From positions 1 through 43,721 of the IMG/VR virus record IMGVR_UViG_3300020171_000060: DNA of 43,721 nucleotides; one strand, 5' to 3'. Within the stretch, counting starts at the first letter, position 1. Each line of letters starts with the position of its first letter. Source of the stretch: a virus. The position numbers were made by a program, and so were the translations under genes. This document shows, piece after piece, positions 7,594 through 16,328 of the stretch. Under the pieces are notes generated by a model. The model was not told where the DNA came from. It searched no databases and was given only the letters and a program-made list of their open reading frames with translations.

Positions 7594-10500
7594 CTATGCG
7601 ATATGGTCCCATCCGCCACTATCATTCTGCACTTCGATGGAACAGCGACACCGACCCAAGCAAGTCACGCTTCCAGCCGGCACAGTCGGCATGGAGGCCC
7701 AGCTATCATATTCACCTGCCAAGTCCGGGCAACCATAGTGAAACTCAGACTTCTTGCAGTGCTCGGCCGCCGGGTCCAGTACCCACCTGACACGTCTTGG
7801 CGGAAGACCTCGTTCTTCTCTGCTCTTACCCAAATCGGCTTCTCGCAAACCAGCCCCAGCAAAAATACTCTGCCAGAAAGCGCCGGCGTATCCAGACGGC
7901 TCAGTTCTCATAGATTCAAGCAATCCCAGTAGAGCTACACCGTCTAACTGGTATTCGTGCTTCGCCTCGAGATCATCCAGATGGCTGACTATCTTCTCCC
8001 TAATTCTCGGTATCAGACTTTCATCGACAAACTTATCATTCGTCTTGACCTGCTCATTGACCAGCTTATTACCCTGTTTATCCAGCGGGCCTTTATATCC
8101 TAACCTGACCGCCTCATCTATATGCTTAGCAGCAGCCGCCTTCAAGTCTCTAGCCAACGCCAAGAGCTGTTTATCCACTTCTTTGACCAATCCCCTCCGT
8201 TCACCTTCAGAGGCAGACAAAATGGCTTTCTGGGCTCTCTGGGACCACTTGTCATAAATATGCGTTAGGAGTCCCTGATACTCATTAGTGGCTCTGCCGG
8301 GCTTCGTTGTCGCCCTTCGACCCTTGATACCAGCTACCTCAGTATAACTACCCACCTCTACGACATCTTGTGATTGTTCTGACCACCTTTCCGGCACCGT
8401 GCCATTCTCTACCTTGCGCTCCTCAACAACCTGGTGACTCTCAGACTCAGCCTTCCATTCCTTATAGCATTTATCGCAGAACCAAGCTCTTGCGTTTCCC
8501 TCAGCCCAGAGGACTTCAACTGATGGTGCAGCGCTACAATTCATACACTGGTCACGGCGCTTCTTACCTATCGCGGTCGGGATATGCACTGAGCCAGGGT
8601 CAGGCTGGGCAAACTGACCGCCAAGTATAACTTTCTCTCGTTTATTACCTAAGCAAACATCAACATGGTCAACAACCATCTCCCCATCGGCAACAACATC
8701 AGGAGCCTTTTCACCTTGCTGCAGATACTGTAGCGTGATATGTGGTTGATATTTATAATCCTTCGAATATCCTAAATTGGCAAGGTCAAACGCCTTAGCC
8801 AATACAGACCGAAACTTTAACAATTCAGGGGACCCAACATAAGCTACGAACGGTGTTAGCCCCTCTTTGTTTACAGGGAAATTGCCAACCCCTGCAACTG
8901 CCACCTTGAACGGCTGAGTATTATCACAGACAGCCTTCGTGACCTTCATAATACTGCCGACATGAGCTTCGTCCATATCCTCGCCGTGGTAAGTCAACGT
9001 AATATGTAGATCATCGGGAGGCAATCCACCTTCTATGGCCAGTTTATTAGCCAGGCTTGCCTCAATAGGCACATCTACCATACATGAGCGATCGGATACA
9101 TACTCAGACCTCGGAATAGAAAACTTCCTATTGACCTCTCTCGGCTTAATCATCCAGCCACCGTCTGCCGTCTGATACCATTCATAGTTCAGAAATTGCG
9201 GGCCTAACGGTCCAGGTGGCTGCGGCTGATTTCTTGGGCCTACTCCTAATCCTTCCGGTCGGTCAGGCAATCCAGCCACTGCCCTCAAATAATCCTCTAG
9301 CTTCTCATCCGGCGTCAGCAGTTGAGCTGCCACCATCGCCTGCGCCGACTGCACCACCTTGGCTACATCCTTACTGCCAGGGTCAGCCCATTCAATAATC
9401 GGCATCCCTGAAGCGCCGGCAAGCATCCCCGGATTCATCGAAAACAGGAGCGGAACTAATTGCTGATTCCAGCACTCCTCTAATTCGTGCTGTATCGATT
9501 TCAAAGCCAAACTAAAGAAATCCTGAGAGCCTTCTACCAGTGCCTGTGTGCCGACCTGCTGCATACCCAACATCAAGAACTGGGCAAAAAACCTCATCAG
9601 GATTATCTTATTCAGGTCGTTGATGATTGCCCGAACATCGTACTGCTTCGAGCCAGGTGAGCCGAGAAGCTCAAACTTCCAACCGGGAGAATTGGCTTCA
9701 GGAGTCGGCGGAGCCGGTATGACTAGACCAGCTTCCTCATCTAATCTGAGATTGCGGATGAGCGTTTCGGCTGCTGCCTTATCAGCATCGGTAGCACCGT
9801 ATGGCAGATGGAAAACAGGTAGACCGCATAGGTCGCGTTCGGCTCCTATTGCCTCAATCACTTCGAGATTCTTTCTAGTATACCAGGCTCGATACAGCGA
9901 CCTTAACGGAGACGACCCTTCGGGAGACCTCTTCCTAGAGCGGAATGTAGCGTGGAGTAACTTCCAAGCCGGTATCGTAATCAGCTGACTGCTATTCGGG
10001 TCCTGCTGCACCATGGACTCGACCTTAAACTCCTCATCCATATTCCACTTATACAGCGTCTCCTGTCCCCTTGGGTCCAGAATATGCAAGCCAATCTTGC
10101 CATCAGTATACTGCGAAGGCGGACTGCCTTCAGGACCCATCCTCTTCTTGAACACCATCTCCGAAGCTGACCAGCCCCAGACCATCATCGACAAAACATC
10201 CAGAACGTGCTGCCTCCAACTATACTTTGTCATATCATTCATACAAGTTTCGAGGAACTCGGCATTATCCTTGTCTTTTTGTGATTCACCCGCCGGAGTC
10301 GTCTCAAACTCGGCTGCTAACAAGGGCATCCACATCGAATCCAAAAGAGTGCCGATAACAGCATCGTCCTGCATTTCCTTGAAAACCTTGGCCTTGCGAG
10401 TTCCCTTCAGAGATGTTAGATACTCTTCGCCTAAGACACCACTCCAAATTGACAAGCCGGTCACGCCAATCGTAATTCCTGAGTTACTTTTAGTTACCAT
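7594..10500 (-). CDS. portal fused to 2H phosphoesterase, zinc ribbon and gpF-like domain (968 aa)
   Basis: Residues about 1-440 look like a Mu gp29-type (DUF935) portal, the dodecameric ring through which DNA enters: DDAVIGTLLDSMWMPLLAAE, MMVWGWSASEMVFK, and a QYDVRAIINDLNKIILMRFF helix. Residues about 455-625 carry two HxT motifs 88 residues apart (His499-Ile-Thr, His587-Ile-Thr), the signature of 2H phosphoesterases, which include RNA ligase-like and cyclic-nucleotide-cleaving enzymes. Cys652/655/675/678 form a zinc ribbon. Residues about 760-968 resemble the gpF minor head protein, ending CLGRCRCSIEV. Portal plus gpF is known in Mu-like heads; the enzyme between them is unusual. A 20-codon leader frame overlaps its start. 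Confidence 0.8.
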   Translation of the reverse strand: MVTKSNSGITIGVTGLSIWSGVLGEEYLTSLKGTRKAKVFKEMQDDAVIGTLLDSMWMPLLAAEFETTPAGESQKDKDNAEFLETCMNDMTKYSWRQHVLDVLSMMVWGWSASEMVFKKRMGPEGSPPSQYTDGKIGLHILDPRGQETLYKWNMDEEFKVESMVQQDPNSSQLITIPAWKLLHATFRSRKRSPEGSSPLRSLYRAWYTRKNLEVIEAIGAERDLCGLPVFHLPYGATDADKAAAETLIRNLRLDEEAGLVIPAPPTPEANSPGWKFELLGSPGSKQYDVRAIINDLNKIILMRFFAQFLMLGMQQVGTQALVEGSQDFFSLALKSIQHELEECWNQQLVPLLFSMNPGMLAGASGMPIIEWADPGSKDVAKVVQSAQAMVAAQLLTPDEKLEDYLRAVAGLPDRPEGLGVGPRNQPQPPGPLGPQFLNYEWYQTADGGWMIKPREVNRKFSIPRSEYVSDRSCMVDVPIEASLANKLAIEGGLPPDDLHITLTYHGEDMDEAHVGSIMKVTKAVCDNTQPFKVAVAGVGNFPVNKEGLTPFVAYVGSPELLKFRSVLAKAFDLANLGYSKDYKYQPHITLQYLQQGEKAPDVVADGEMVVDHVDVCLGNKREKVILGGQFAQPDPGSVHIPTAIGKKRRDQCMNCSAAPSVEVLWAEGNARAWFCDKCYKEWKAESESHQVVEERKVENGTVPERWSEQSQDVVEVGSYTEVAGIKGRRATTKPGRATNEYQGLLTHIYDKWSQRAQKAILSASEGERRGLVKEVDKQLLALARDLKAAAAKHIDEAVRLGYKGPLDKQGNKLVNEQVKTNDKFVDESLIPRIREKIVSHLDDLEAKHEYQLDGVALLGLLESMRTEPSGYAGAFWQSIFAGAGLREADLGKSREERGLPPRRVRWVLDPAAEHCKKSEFHYGCPDLAGEYDSWASMPTVPAGSVTCLGRCRCSIEVQNDSGGWDHIA
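8526..8539. promoter_or_regulatory. palindrome copy inside portal gene
   Basis: GTGCAGCGCTACAA on the plus strand, 13 of 14 matches to TTGCAGCGCTACAA. It lies within the codons of the zinc ribbon (Cys-Ser-Ala-Ala), so it may be coincidence or a recruited site. Confidence 0.3.
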
Positions 10501-10556
10501 CTCCCACCCCCTATTTTCACTTTACGCTTATCAAATTGCAATATCCCCTCAGTCAT
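10494..10556 (-). CDS. 20-codon leader peptide before portal
   Basis: GGAGGTGGGGT precedes ATG; the peptide is MTEGILQFDKRKVKIGGGRW. Its TAA lies inside the first codons of the portal gene, a layout typical of translational coupling. It may serve only to load ribosomes onto the portal start. Confidence 0.4.
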   Translation of the reverse strand: MTEGILQFDKRKVKIGGGRW

Positions 10557-10569
10557 ACCCCACCTCCAT

Positions 10570-10743
10570 TTAACTCATGCTATTTTTTATAATCTCGACT
10601 TCAATTAAAAGATTTTGGCAAGCATCATTCGCTTTTGATAATGCCTCAACAAAAATTATTCTTGCCGATTCATAATTCTCGCCAGCCTTCAAAACATTAT
10701 TCTCACAATCACTCAGTTGTTTTATTGCCTCAAGTAATCCCAC
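10570..10743 (-). CDS. small helical protein (57 aa), GTG start
   Basis: GAAGGAG lies five bases before GTG at 10743-10741. The protein (MGLLEAIKQLSDCENNVLKA then YESARIIFVEALSKANDACQ) appears fully helical with heptad-like spacing. It sits between the portal and the 174-residue gene. Unknown function; a short coiled-coil assembly factor is possible. Confidence 0.5.
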   Translation of the reverse strand: MGLLEAIKQLSDCENNVLKAGENYESARIIFVEALSKANDACQNLLIEVEIIKNSMS

Positions 10744-10768
10744 TGCCACTCCTTCGCCTTGCTTATTA

Positions 10769-11293
10769 TTAGCCTTTTGGGCCTGTTATGTCAATGCTCT
10801 TCTGCCCAAACACATCCAGCACAGCCTGCCGATAGCCGCGGGTATACGACGCCAACTCAATGTATTCCTGCTGCCAATCAATCGATAACTCAGGACTGTC
10901 TTTATTCACTTTAGGCTTTGGGACTGGAACTGCAGGGACAATAGAACCTCCGGCAGCAACAATATCAGCAGCCCACTTCTTCTTTATCGTACACCAGCCC
11001 GATGCAGATATACCCCACTTCTCCAGCATAGCAACAGAACCTAGCTTGATAAAATCAGCTATAATCTCTGCCTTGTGAGACTCAATATCCCTGTGCTTCT
11101 GGTGCATATTGCCACCCTTTTTCTTTTGCTCAGGAACCATCTTATATTCCTCCTTCATACCATTTATTTGCCTATTTCTAATAACCACATCTTTGAGCAC
11201 TGACCTAGCATCAATAGGCTCTTTCTCGCGCTCTTTTTCAATTCGCTCCCTGTTTTTCTTGGCTTCATCTACATCAACAAAAGCCTCACTCAT
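10769..11293 (-). CDS. hypothetical protein with possible helix-turn-helix (174 aa)
   Basis: The first 70 residues are very charged (KKNRERIEKEREKE). Around residues 75-110 SHKAEIIADFIKLGSVAMLE and KWGISASGWCTIKKKW resemble a DNA-binding helix-turn-helix. The start overlaps the terminase stop by four bases (ATGA). Between large terminase and portal, it could be a packaging or head-assembly factor; this is positional inference. Confidence 0.55.
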   Translation of the reverse strand: MSEAFVDVDEAKKNRERIEKEREKEPIDARSVLKDVVIRNRQINGMKEEYKMVPEQKKKGGNMHQKHRDIESHKAEIIADFIKLGSVAMLEKWGISASGWCTIKKKWAADIVAAGGSIVPAVPVPKPKVNKDSPELSIDWQQEYIELASYTRGYRQAVLDVFGQKSIDITGPKG

Positions 11294-14200
11294 GCCTCAT
11301 CTCTTCTCCATATAGACTGCTTGCCAACGCCTGTCAATCCTTCAGTGCCAGTCACCACATGAATCCTTGCCCAATTCAAAAATTGTGTTACGCTATCCAC
11401 AATATCATCGTGAGTACCTTTGGGGAATGTCTCAAACTCATGCTCGAATACCGCACGCCAAGGCACATGTTCAGGAAGGAAAACCTTGCCCGCCTCGAAA
11501 AGTGGAGTTACAGCATTTGCCCGGGCTACTTTGTCCCTATCTACTGGCACGGCAATGACAGGTATTCTTGTGTTTGACCGAAGCTCTTGCAAAAGGCTTT
11601 GGCCACACCAAGCCGGCTTGCCATTTCGCCTAACATAAACAATACCATTCGGAACACTAACACAATGAATCATCCCGACATAATATACCTCATCAGCAGA
11701 AAAAGACATCGCACGGCTCCTACGTAAACCTATTTTGTAGACTTGCCTAAAGTTCTCCGGCGGGGTGCTCAACTTGTTACGACCTATAAGGACTGGCTTC
11801 GACGGTCGCTTCTTCTTATATGTGCTTGCCGAAAAGCCCATCTTTTGCGCTATCTCCACCAACTGTCCAGCTATACGCGGACTAACCGTAGTAATGTCTC
11901 GCAGATTTTGGCCGCCATCACCAAGCATATAATAATCCCAAAATAGGCTTAATTGCTGGGGGGTTGCATTTATAATCTCATCAGGAACATACTTGTCATA
12001 GGCATCATTGCCAAATTGAGCTACGTATTCAGCTAATCCGAGACTACAAATTATAAACCCATCATTATCATAATGAACCTCCCGCTTTATAATGGAAGAC
12101 AGCATTGTCTGAAATGCCCTAAAAGCTTTTGTATTCTGCTTACGTTGCGAGATAAACACATCATAATTCCTATTTGCAAAGTCAATCCGATACCACCCTT
12201 CAGATAGATACATTCCCATAAAAGCACAATACTCATCTCCAGTCATAAAAATTGGCTTTATCTCCCTCGGTGAAATCCTCCGCCCCAGCGTATCGAGTCT
12301 TTTACCGTATCTATTAGCCATTATAGCTTTGTCAGCATGAAATACTTTATCTCCAATTTCAACGCCATGCCATATTGATATCATTGGAATTGAAATATGA
12401 GAACCAGACTTATAACCGACCAGTTCGTTTGCCTCGACAATCACATCGCCTTTACGATAACTGTTACCGCCCAGCTTCCTAGGAAGGCTAGTAACTAGCA
12501 TACGGTGGTCAGGAGTCACCAACAAATCTATCGGTCGGCTATGGAAATGAATCATTGGACCAGCATAATCTTTATCAAGCCTTGCTGTTGCCTTCTGCCA
12601 TTCAAACTCTGTAGTGACGATATTACGAGTCGCAAACTCATCAGAATCTATATTTACATTTGGGAAGCAGAGCCAGCCACGCTTGGTTAGAATCTCAGTA
12701 TCTGATGAATAACACTGGCCAGAGGCTGCATCCTCAATCAACACAGCCATAGGACGATACTGCTCATAAACCGCATTTGCTGCCCGCTTCAGTTCCGGGA
12801 AGCCAACTCGATTGCGGTACATATCAACAAGATAAAAGCCATTCGCCAATACATTCCAAGTCGTTCCGACTGAGTAATCGTTCGAGGTTTTCTCCTTGAA
12901 TCCAGTATCCCATGACTGAACTACACCAGTTACCGGCATATTTCTTTCACCTTCCAGTTGCCAAGGAGCTTCACCTTGCTTCCAATACCGCCACCATTGC
13001 CTTTCAAATATACCGCCCGCCATTGAAGCCACATTGCGCTGAAACATCATCTCAAAGCCCCGGAATCCTAAATCGTTCAGGCGTTCATTTAAGGCATCGA
13101 GAGTCCAAAATCCAGGGTATGTCAATTCGCCATCGGCGATGATCAATTTCCCATCCTGCTCGGTATAAAGCGGATTCTCTATTGCTGGAATACTCAAGAC
13201 AACCCATCCATCTTTTTCAAATTCTGCCGCTGGGTCATTTTCATGCCAGCGCGTCATAATGGCAACAGCCCGCCCGCCCGGAACCAGACGGCTCATTGCC
13301 GTTGTCCTTATCCATTCCATCAACTTCTGCCGTTGGTATTCCGTGGCCATATTCTCAGCGTCGCAATTATGTGATACCATCAATGGACTGCAGTAACTAG
13401 ATGCGTCAGCCACAGTCAAATTCACGACTTCGCGCTCATCTTTTATCATTTTTAAGGACTTAATTGGCACAAGCACCTGATTATTCCGAAAACAACCATA
13501 AACTCTCCGCGGGGCTTCCTTTGCCATCCCAGTTATTAAGGCAGATAAATCCGGACCACACCGTAACTTATATGCTCTATTATTAGACTTAAACGACGTA
13601 CCAGACTGAATATATCCACCTATGCCCCCAAGAATGCCAAATCTCATTAACATCAATTGGACTTGGGCTAATAATTCGTATGAGATACTCGCAAAGGTAA
13701 AGCCACCTCTGACGGATTTATTCCCATCTCCCCGAAAATAACCTTTAATCAATTCAGCAAGATAACTAAGTGGTAAACCCAATACCCACATTGGGCATCT
13801 TTTCATGCCTTTCTTTCTGAATTGTCCCTGTAGCCATAAGCTTAACCGCTTATCAGTGATTATCACTGTGGTACTATTCCGCGGACCTGGGGTCCGTGTA
13901 GCCTTTCGGTTCAGCACACTCCGAGATATTTCCTCAATATCAATGGGCCACGATTCTTTAACATTAAAAGAGAAACGAACATAACCGCGACCAGAATCGC
14001 CCTTAGCTAACCAGTAACCAACTAGCCGCCAAAAGAGCGGGTGATTCAAATAATTTTTTTGTTCCAAACCTTTATGTTGACCAACACTCACCTTGACTTT
14101 GAGAATGTTCTCCCATTCATTATCCAAATCCGGTGATGATAATTGGGGGACAGGAAAAGAAAGATAATCATTTTTATTGAGGTCTCGAGCACAAACCCAA

Positions 14201-14949
14201 TCGGCCGACTTTATCTTCTTACGCCGAAACTGCCCTCGACCAACAAGAAGTCGGTGTTCTGGTGTAACGATATAGGAGTCAGGACAATATACAGGGCGAA
14301 TAGCCATACAGTCACGTACTCTGCGATGGCTGACTCTCGTAACTCGATGCAATTTTCCATCCTGACCCATAACACATTGACCTACCGAGACCTCGCCAGC
14401 AGCGGACAATCCACCTTCGGTCCAGATTGGCGTTTCAGAGTCAACACAGATATCATCAAAAACCACTTCCTGAACTGTACCGCCGAGAACTGGACCGCCC
14501 ACACCAGTAGCTTGAAGGGTCGGGTCCTTGTCAGCCTCGTTCTTCCTTTTGATAAACCACTCATTCTCACCCCAACCCTTGTTTACATCAGGATTCACAT
14601 TATAAAGGAAGCGATAGTTCTTGTTATAAGCTATCGTGTCACGGAGGGCTACGCTATATTTGTTTGCCTGCGTAGCAGTATTCGACACGTAGATGCAATG
14701 GTAACCTTCCGGGTCACTCCCAATGCGCCAGCCCAGATAATCACCAATCACAGGCGACTTGCCCCATTTCGGCGGGGCGATAATCAGAAGACGCTTAATC
14801 GACTGGTCCTCGAGAGCCTCTGCCCATATTAGCTGATGATAAGGCATACTGTAGCCGTGGACAAACCTGGTATGCCACCTTAGCCGGCTCTTTATGAGCT
14901 GCCGGTACTGTTCTATCTCTGGGGGCAATCCTGCCAATACTTCACTCAC
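11290..14949 (-). CDS. terL: large terminase subunit with two inteins (1219 aa)
   Basis: Motor and nuclease that pack DNA into the head. Walker A is APPKWGKS (58-65); Walker B ends VVFDDI (162-167). Nuclease acids are Asp681 (SWDTGF), Glu739/Asp740 (LIEDAASGQ) and Asp1181/1182 (THDDIVDS). Residues 168-528 and 746-1117 are inteins, so the mature enzyme would have 486 residues, the usual size. One intein sits directly after Walker B, the other in the second nuclease motif; splicing gives FDDI-CDAENM and ASGQ-SLLQEL. Translation starts at GTG 14949, about 13 bases from GAAGGAG and overlapping the stop of a 19-codon frame. The small subunit is not certain. Confidence 0.9.
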   Translation of the reverse strand: MSEVLAGLPPEIEQYRQLIKSRLRWHTRFVHGYSMPYHQLIWAEALEDQSIKRLLIIAPPKWGKSPVIGDYLGWRIGSDPEGYHCIYVSNTATQANKYSVALRDTIAYNKNYRFLYNVNPDVNKGWGENEWFIKRKNEADKDPTLQATGVGGPVLGGTVQEVVFDDICVDSETPIWTEGGLSAAGEVSVGQCVMGQDGKLHRVTRVSHRRVRDCMAIRPVYCPDSYIVTPEHRLLVGRGQFRRKKIKSADWVCARDLNKNDYLSFPVPQLSSPDLDNEWENILKVKVSVGQHKGLEQKNYLNHPLFWRLVGYWLAKGDSGRGYVRFSFNVKESWPIDIEEISRSVLNRKATRTPGPRNSTTVIITDKRLSLWLQGQFRKKGMKRCPMWVLGLPLSYLAELIKGYFRGDGNKSVRGGFTFASISYELLAQVQLMLMRFGILGGIGGYIQSGTSFKSNNRAYKLRCGPDLSALITGMAKEAPRRVYGCFRNNQVLVPIKSLKMIKDEREVVNLTVADASSYCSPLMVSHNCDAENMATEYQRQKLMEWIRTTAMSRLVPGGRAVAIMTRWHENDPAAEFEKDGWVVLSIPAIENPLYTEQDGKLIIADGELTYPGFWTLDALNERLNDLGFRGFEMMFQRNVASMAGGIFERQWWRYWKQGEAPWQLEGERNMPVTGVVQSWDTGFKEKTSNDYSVGTTWNVLANGFYLVDMYRNRVGFPELKRAANAVYEQYRPMAVLIEDAASGQCYSSDTEILTKRGWLCFPNVNIDSDEFATRNIVTTEFEWQKATARLDKDYAGPMIHFHSRPIDLLVTPDHRMLVTSLPRKLGGNSYRKGDVIVEANELVGYKSGSHISIPMISIWHGVEIGDKVFHADKAIMANRYGKRLDTLGRRISPREIKPIFMTGDEYCAFMGMYLSEGWYRIDFANRNYDVFISQRKQNTKAFRAFQTMLSSIIKREVHYDNDGFIICSLGLAEYVAQFGNDAYDKYVPDEIINATPQQLSLFWDYYMLGDGGQNLRDITTVSPRIAGQLVEIAQKMGFSASTYKKKRPSKPVLIGRNKLSTPPENFRQVYKIGLRRSRAMSFSADEVYYVGMIHCVSVPNGIVYVRRNGKPAWCGQSLLQELRSNTRIPVIAVPVDRDKVARANAVTPLFEAGKVFLPEHVPWRAVFEHEFETFPKGTHDDIVDSVTQFLNWARIHVVTGTEGLTGVGKQSIWRRDEA
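11599..12714 (-). mobile_element. intein 2 in terminase nuclease domain (372 aa)
   Basis: Begins with Cys746 (CYSSDTEILTKRGW), has the TxxH block B (Thr812...His815), two LAGLIDADG-type motifs (FMGMYLSEGW near 910-919 and YYMLGDGG near 1006-1013), and ends NGKPAWCGQ before Ser1118. The last residue is Gln instead of the usual Asn and the residue before it is Gly instead of His, so the final cyclisation step would use glutamine. The homing endonuclease domain seems intact. Confidence 0.85.
13366..14448 (-). mobile_element. intein 1 in terminase ATPase domain (361 aa)
   Basis: Begins with Cys168 (CVDSETPIWTEGG), shows block B VTPEHRLL (Thr229...His232), two LAGLIDADG-type motifs (LVGYWLAKGD, 309-318; LIKGYFRGDG, 400-409), and ends SPLMVSHN before Cys529. 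This is a standard Cys/HN/Cys intein with an apparently complete homing endonuclease. It is inserted just after the Walker B aspartates, a highly conserved target. Confidence 0.9.
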
Positions 14950-15001
14950 TACTCGAGATCAACTCCTTCTTAAACACCTGCAAACATCTAGTCTGTTTCA
15001 T
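14942..15001 (-). CDS. 19-codon frame overlapping terminase start
   Basis: ATG after GGGAGAGAC; peptide MKQTRCLQVFKKELISSSE. The stop is inside the GTG-start region of the terminase, and its GAAGGAG near the end is the only visible ribosome site for terminase. Possibly a coupling leader. Confidence 0.3.
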   Translation of the reverse strand: MKQTRCLQVFKKELISSSE

Positions 15002-15009
15002 GTCTCTCC

Positions 15010-15625
15010 CTATTTGTTGGACATATTTAGACCGCCAGTTAATATGACCACGATGCTAAACAAGTCCACATTTCGCCCGACTAACTCCGAATTGTATTTG
15101 ATTATGAAGTTCCTCAAGTCTAATTGGTCTATATGCCACATAGCCATCCCATTCTTTTGAGGTTTTTTGTCAGTGTGCCGACTAGCTTTTAGTGCACCTG
15201 AAATCAATCCATGACTGCACTTTTTTGTGGTCAACGCCGAGTATTTCGCCAACCTCTTTTTTAGTGTACCAACCATCCCTAAATCTGAGTCCCATTTTCA
15301 GGCGGGTGGCTTTAATCTTTACTGCATTGACTGAGCGGTGCAGTTTTTTGGCTATTGTGAATATCGAATAGCGGTGTACCAATTTTTCGAGCGACCTCAG
15401 TTCCCTATCTGTCCAATCAGGGCTTTTGTTCTGCAAAATCCCCATCCTGGCAGCCTGCCCCTTAACAGCATTAAAAGTAACACCAAGTTTATTTGCCAAC
15501 CTGAACGCAGAAAGATTATGCCCGTCATAATCCCTACAAACTATACCTCGCTCCTCTTCTGTCCAGCGATGCTTATGAGAAGAACCGCCCTTTTTGCCTG
15601 CCTCAGATAATTCATTCCTGTTCAT
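15010..15625 (-). pseudogene. DNA-binding protein split by +1 base frameshift (about 204 aa if intact)
   Basis: The first frame (15625-15182) has Myb/SANT-like repeats (HRWTEEERGIVCRDYDGHN; WTDRELRSLEKLVHRY) and the beginning of an excisionase/MerR-type helix-turn-helix (YTKKEVGEILGVDHKKVQSW). It stops after WIDFRCTKS. The next frame continues the domain with SGALKASRHTDKKPQ, MAMWHIDQLDLRNF and a tail to 15010. Removing one T of TTT (15203-15201) joins them as WIDSGALK. Intact, it would bind DNA just upstream of terminase and might be the small terminase subunit or a late regulator. The extra base could be mutation or sequencing error. Confidence 0.7.
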
Positions 15626-15651
15626 GGCTCTTTTTTAAGATGTTAAATATC

Positions 15652-15753
15652 TCAAGACTTACCCCCGCTCAAAGGATGGATTATATTCACTCTACCAAAC
15701 GGAGGCAACATATCGATCTCTTTTTCAGGTCTATATGAGCGGACGAGCCTCAT
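15652..15753 (-). CDS. 33-residue peptide
   Basis: ATG at 15753 overlaps the stop of a 10-codon frame (ATGA). The peptide, MRLVRSYRPEKEIDMLPPFG then VNIIHPLSGGKS, has protein-like composition, but no good ribosome site was seen. Low confidence. Confidence 0.35.
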   Translation of the reverse strand: MRLVRSYRPEKEIDMLPPFGRVNIIHPLSGGKS

Positions 15754-15806
15754 AGGATGCCGATACCATATTTCGCTACCATTCCTTCAACGTCGCCATA
15801 ACTGCT

Positions 15807-16013
15807 CTAGGGATTTTGCTTCGGCTGTATTTCATACTCCTCGAGCACCTTCTTAACACCAACGATTTCATCAGTCTCCAAGAGCCTCTGCACTGTGACC
15901 ATAGCAACTTTACTTACGGCTAATTCAATTATCACACTGGTTACATTCTCAGGCGCTATCTTCAGTATCTTGCATACCTCTATGCCAATTACAATACCCA
16001 AATGCTTACTCAT
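15807..16013 (-). CDS. hypothetical protein (68 aa)
   Basis: GGAGGTAAGAG precedes the ATG. The sequence (ILKIAPENVTSVIIELAVSK then VAMVTVQRLLETDEI) suggests an alpha/beta domain with repeated hydrophobic helices; no motif is recognised. It lies in a run of small genes upstream of the broken DNA-binding gene. Confidence 0.5.
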   Translation of the reverse strand: MSKHLGIVIGIEVCKILKIAPENVTSVIIELAVSKVAMVTVQRLLETDEIVGVKKVLEEYEIQPKQNP

Positions 16014-16044
16014 CTCTTACCTCCTTACTTACCTACCTGTCTAC

Positions 16045-16317
16045 TCAAACACACCAGCCACAAGGACCGAAGGATAATCCAGACTCAAGTTTTTGGGCTA
16101 TCTGGCTATACTCGTTCTCTGTTATCCCATACTTTTTCAAGACTTCATCGGTAGCAGGTATGGGATCAAACCTCATATCTCCACAGCCGTACTCCTCAGC
16201 ATTTTCTTGGTCATGGTCAGAACGCTCACCAAAATCTCTACAGGTAGCATCAATTCCATTTATCTTAAATATCCGTGTTTCACAAAAAGCCTCAAAAACC
16301 TCTAGTATTAATTCCAT
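16045..16317 (-). CDS. conserved-looking phage protein (90 aa)
   Basis: Reads FKINGIDATCRDFGERSDHD, then AEEYGCGDMRFDP, VLKKYGITENEY and LSFGPCGWCV. Seven acidic residues near the middle and four Cys suggest a metal-binding fold. A GGGAGGTAG site precedes the ATG. Similar small proteins are, from general memory, found in other phages without known function. Confidence 0.55.
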   Translation of the reverse strand: MELILEVFEAFCETRIFKINGIDATCRDFGERSDHDQENAEEYGCGDMRFDPIPATDEVLKKYGITENEYSQIAQKLESGLSFGPCGWCV

Positions 16318-16328
16318 TTTCTACCTCC

